In this document: positions 60,818 to 64,000 of the stretch, one piece after another | Layout: every line of letters begins with the position of its first letter | Numbering within the stretch: the stretch's first letter is position 1 | Assembly: GCA_951640165.1 (NCBI GenBank) | Contig: OX621266.1 | Coordinates: 992,001 to 1,056,000 of the forward strand | Origin: Pseudoips prasinana | Taxonomy: Eukaryota > Arthropoda > Insecta > Lepidoptera > Nolidae | Length of the DNA: 64,000 bases | Reading direction: 5' to 3' | Position numbers and translations under genes: made by a program | The notes under the pieces: generated by a model | The model's database searches: none | What the model was told of the DNA's origin: nothing | The model's input: the letters and a program-made list of their open reading frames with translations, nothing else

Positions 60818-61750
60818 ATGATGGACACAACCAAACCGCGGCCCCCAGTCCCCGGCAGCCCTGCTATTCCCAGCCGTGGTAACAGCCGTGGTTACGGCAG
60901 GGCAGGGGGTGCTAAGAATCCCCGGCAGATTCCGCGTTACCAACACCGACGACCTCTGGCCCTGGCAACATATAACACACGTACACTGCGGTCCGACGAG
61001 AAGATAACCGAACTGGAGGAAGAATTGAGCAGGTTACATTGGGATATTGTAGGATTATCTGAAGTCCGAAGAGAGGGGGAGGACTCGATAATACTGAAAT
61101 CCGGAAACCTGCTCTATTACCGGGAGGGTGACCAAATATCCCAAGGTGGTGTCGGGTTCATAGTCCACAGGTCCCTCGTGAACAACCTAGTGAAAATCGA
61201 GAGTGTGTCGACGAGGGTTGCGTACCTTATACTCAGAATCACCAAGCGGTATTCGTTGAAGGTTATACAGGTATACGCACCCACTTCGACACACTCCGAC
61301 GATGAAGTAGAGGTTATGTATGAGGACATATCCAGAGCCATACATACGTCTAACTCCTATTTCACTGTGGTCATGGGGGACTTTAATGCGAAGCTGGGCA
61401 AACGATTCGGTAATGAGCTGAGAGTGGGGCAATTTGGAACTGGAGACCGGAACCCCCGGGGCCAAATGTTGGCCGACTTCATGGAGAAGGAGGGACTCTT
61501 TATGATGAATTCCTTCTTCAGGAAGCCGGATCACCGCAAATGGACCTGGGTGAGCCCCGATGGTAAAACTAAAAATGAGATAGACTTTATCTTGTCGACG
61601 AGACGACAGATGTTCAATGATGTCTCCGTGATCAATGCGGTTAAAACCGGGAGCGATCACAGACTGGTCAGAGGCTCATTGAACCTTAATGAGCCTCTGA
61701 CATTTTTCATACCAGTACGAATAATGTCAAACTCCAGAGGTCCCGACTGA
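60818..61750 (+). pseudogene. RTE endonuclease domain (first part of the ORF)
   Basis: The likely start is the ATG at 60818 (MMDTTKPRPPVPGSPA). The frame stays open upstream into the minisatellite, but that part is not the element. APE-type endonuclease motifs: LATYNTRTLRSDEK, IVGLSEVRREGED, GGVGFIVHRS, VIQVYAPTSTHSDDE, VVMGDFNAKLG, WTWVSPDGKTKNEIDFI and TGSDHRLVRGSL. All catalytic positions (Asn, Glu, Asp-Phe-Asn, Ser-Asp-His) are present. After RGSLNLN the sequence is derailed by extra bases with an 11-bp inverted repeat (61670-61698), and the frame ends at 61750. The polymerase resumes in another frame at about 61720. This enzyme nicks the target DNA. Confidence 0.85.
61670..61698. repeat. 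11-bp snap-back hairpin in the RTE ORF
   Basis: AGAGGCTCATT (61670-61680) and its exact complement AATGAGCCTCT (61688-61698) around GAACCTT. The second arm begins about 35 extra bases that break the ORF; AATGTCAAACTCC after them fits the expected continuation. Confidence 0.8.
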
Positions 61751-63828
61751 TAAAGTCTACGCTCCGACCTTTACCTATCCACGTCCAAAACCCCGAACCA
61801 TTTCAGCTCGAACTGCAAAACCGTTTCGAATGCCTAGCAGACTGCGAGGAAGTGGACTCATACTATGACAGGCTCGTAGAAGCTGTCCATACGGCTGGGT
61901 CTAAGGTCTTCAAGGCCCGTCGTACAAACAGAACTAAAAAGATCTCTGACTTTACCCTGCAACTTATGGAAGATAGACGGAAAATGGTTCTGACATCCTC
62001 AGATGATGCTACCAGATATCGGCAGCTCAACAGACAGATTTCAAAGTCTTTGACTCGCGACACGCGGCAATTTAATACAATTAGTATTAAAGAGGCTATC
62101 GAGCGGAACAAAGGCTCTAAAGTGTTCGCAAGAGCTCTGTCTGTTGGACAGAGCCAACTGACGAAGCTGAAGACTGAGGATGGTAGAATCGTCACGTCTA
62201 AGCCTGAGTTGCTGGGAGAGATCGAGAAGTTCTACGGACAGTTATATACGACAACACAGCCACCTGTCAAAAGTCATGCCTCAGATCCCAGAGCACGACT
62301 AACCCAACACTACACCGAAGACATCCCGGACGTCAGCCTGTACGAGATTAGAATGGCTCTCAAACAACTCAAGAACAATAAGGCGCCTGGTGATGATGGA
62401 GTTACAGCAGAGCTTCTGAAGGCGGGTGGTACACCAATCCTACGGGCCCTTCAGAAGTTATTTAACTCCGTCATACTAGATGGTCAAACGCCACAAGCAT
62501 GGCACAGAAGTGTGGTGGTACTCTTCTTCAAAAAGGGCGACAAGACCCTATTGAAGAATTATAGACCCATCACACTGCTGAGCCATGTTTACAAGTTGTT
62601 TTCGAGGGTCGTTACGAACCGTCTCGCGCGCAGGTTTGACGACTTCCAGCCTCCCGAACAAGCCGGTATCCGAAAAGGCTTTAGCACCATAGACCACATA
62701 CATACGCTGCGGCAAGTTATACAGAAGACCGAAGAGTATAACAAGCCACTGTGCTTAGCGTTTGTGGACTATGAGAAAGCCTTTGATTCTATCGAAACAT
62801 GGGCCGTGCTGAGGTCTCTCATAAGGTGCCAAATTGACTACCGGTATATCGAGGTGATAAAGTGTTTGTATGAAAACGCCACTATGTCAGTGCGACTCCA
62901 GGACCAGATCTCGAAACCTGTCCACTTGCAGTGAGGCGTGAGACAGGGAGATGTTATATCTCCGAAACTGTTCACCGCTGCATTGGAAGACGTCTTCAAG
63001 CTTCTGGACTGGAAAGGCTTTGGCATCAATGTCAATGGCGAGTACATCACTCACCTTCGATTTGCCGATGATATCGTAGTCATGGCTGAGACCATGGAAG
63101 ACCTCGGTACAATGCTCGATGACCTCAGCAGAGTCTCTCAACAAGTGGGTCTGAAAATGAACATGGATAAGACGAAAATCATGTCAAACGTCCATGTTGC
63201 ACCCACTCAATTGAAAGTTGGTGACTCTGCACTCGAAGTTGTAGAGAACTATATTTACCTAGGACAGACCATCCAACTAGGTAGGTCCAACTTCGAGAAG
63301 GAAGTCAATCGTAGAATCCAACTCGGCTGGGCAGCGTTCGGGAAGCTACGTAACATCTTCTCGTCCAAAATACCGCAGTGTCTCAAGTCGAAAGTCTTCG
63401 ACCAGTGTGTGTTGCCAGTGATGACATACGGAACAGAGACGTGGTCGCTCACTATGGGCCTTATTAGAAGGCTCAAGGTCACCCAAAGAGCAATGGAGAG
63501 GGCTATGCTCGGAGTTTCCCTGCGGGATCGCATCAGAAATGTCGAAATCCGCAGGCGAACCAAAGTCACCGACATAGCCCGAAGAATTGCCAAGTTGAAG
63601 TGGCAGTGGGCAGGGCACATAGCTCGTAGAGCCGACGGCCGTTGGGGCAGAAAGGTTCTCGAGTGGCGACCACGAACCGGAAGACGCAGCGTGGGCAGGC
63701 CCCCTACAAGATGGACCGATGATCTTGTGCGGGTCGCTGGAAAATGCTGGATGCGAATAGCACAAGACCGGCAATTGTGGAGATCTTTGGGGGAGGCCTT
63801 TGTCCAGCAGTGGACGTCTTTCGGCTGA
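61720..63828 (+). pseudogene. RTE reverse transcriptase and C-terminal domain (one TGA)
   Basis: Open in one frame from about 61720 to 63828 apart from a single TGA at 62932-62934, where the family has an Arg (CGA to TGA, a CpG-type change). Motifs: YRQLNRQISKSL, NNKAPGDDGVTAELLKAGG, VVLFFKKGDKTLLKNYRPI, CLAFVDYEKAFDSIETW, GVRQGDVISPKLFTAALED, LRFADDIVVMAETM (about 63055-63096) and the RTE C-terminal WQWAGHIARRADGRW with VGRPPTRWTDD. The FADD box, rather than YADD, is usual in RTE/BovB proteins. It would copy the element RNA at the nick. With one stop and the upstream shift it is inactive, but only just. Confidence 0.85.
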
Positions 63829-64000
63829 TAAGATGATGATGATGATGATGACTGTCGGAATAAAGTTTTTCGTATTAATGTAGTGTACCCCGTACCTTCG
63901 CCTCCGCTGTTTTTTTGCGGAGTTATAACGGAGGTTTATTTACGGCATAATCATGTATCTCTGCATCCAAAGGTCCACTGGCAGAGAATGCCTTTGGCAT

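Larger units (their letters stand above)
60628..63848 (+). mobile_element. Full-length RTE-type LINE with 13-bp target duplication
   Basis: TGACTGTCGGAAT flanks it exactly (60615-60627 and 63849-63861). The 5' UTR (GCTGTGTGGTGACGGC...) is shared with the deletion derivative at 48834. A single endonuclease-polymerase ORF follows, and the 3' end is TTCGGCTGATAAGATGATG with a GAT tail. The only lesions are a frameshifting insertion near 61690 and one TGA near 62932. The exact target duplication suggests recent insertion. Confidence 0.9.
59385..63935. mobile_element. DNA element with inverted subterminal CCGAAT motifs, split by an RTE
   Basis: The left arm (59400-59690) repeats TCCGAA/TTCCGAAT words at least six times. 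The right arm (60430-60627 and 63852 onward) repeats the inverse, ATTCGGA/TCGGAAT. Both outer parts carry CTTCGCCTCCGCT near 59398 and 63899. The middle is a GC-rich block and a 19-bp minisatellite. No transposase is seen. The right border may lie beyond the window. Confidence 0.45.

Overview
The window looks like a gene-poor, transposon-saturated stretch of an insect nuclear genome, most probably a moth or butterfly (inference). The DNA is AT-rich, with no operons and no bacterial gene layout. Spliced exons with GT..AG borders are visible. The repeats (I-like LINEs with RNase H, CR1/Jockey-group LINEs, RTE, R1-type LINE, tRNA- and 5S-derived SINEs, ISL2EU/Harbinger, piggyBac-like TTAA and Academ-like DNA elements) form a set typical of Lepidoptera. 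Only one host exon is recognised: the last coding exon of a cytosolic Xaa-Pro aminopeptidase (aminopeptidase P) on the minus strand at 2051-2176.

Layout. 1-3.1 kb: LINE 3' ends, a foldback, a SINE and the aminopeptidase exon. 3.1-5.2 kb: a LINE 3' piece and the catalytic exon of a decayed P-element/THAP9-like transposase. 5.35-8.04 kb: a 5'-truncated minus-strand LINE with an 842-codon open frame. 8.2-28.9 kb: three plus-strand I-like LINEs, head to tail (copies A, B, C). These host further insertions: an antisense LINE piece in A; a 5S SINE, a LINE tail, an antisense R1-type piece and an Academ-like DNA transposon in B; a 4-kb ISL2EU transposon, itself carrying a MITE, in C. 29.98-34.53 kb: a plus-strand CR1-group LINE (copy D) with an 8-bp target duplication, sitting inside an exon of the same P-element/THAP gene. 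Its THAP exon follows at 35.7-35.9 kb. The splice phases of the P/THAP exons at 35.7, 34.6/29.97 and 5.19-4.11 kb fit each other, so this was probably one gene with a roughly 25-kb, TE-filled intron.

36-50 kb: mostly AT-rich DNA with LINE 3' ends, a near-complete Jockey/CR1-group LINE (G, 39.2-43.2 kb), a DNA element with an AGTCCACYG terminus and about 20-bp iterated GAAATGA motifs (44.7-47.3 kb), and a 260-bp RTE deletion derivative. 50.0-58.4 kb: a three-level nest. A TTAA-flanked inverted-repeat element contains LINE F, and F is split by LINE E. E has two intact ORFs (257 and 989 codons) and is the best candidate for a recently active element. 58.4-64 kb: a DNA element with inverted subterminal CCGAAT motifs and a 19-bp minisatellite, interrupted by a full-length RTE with a 13-bp target duplication.

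The most interesting signals are: a covarying hairpin shared by the 3' UTRs of four CR1-group copies; perfect snap-back palindromes inside retrotransposon coding sequence; the dismembered P/THAP gene; and the two DNA element families with iterated subterminal motifs. No CRISPR array, bacterial defence system or confident tRNA or rRNA gene was found. Family names come from reading protein motifs by eye; no database search was possible.
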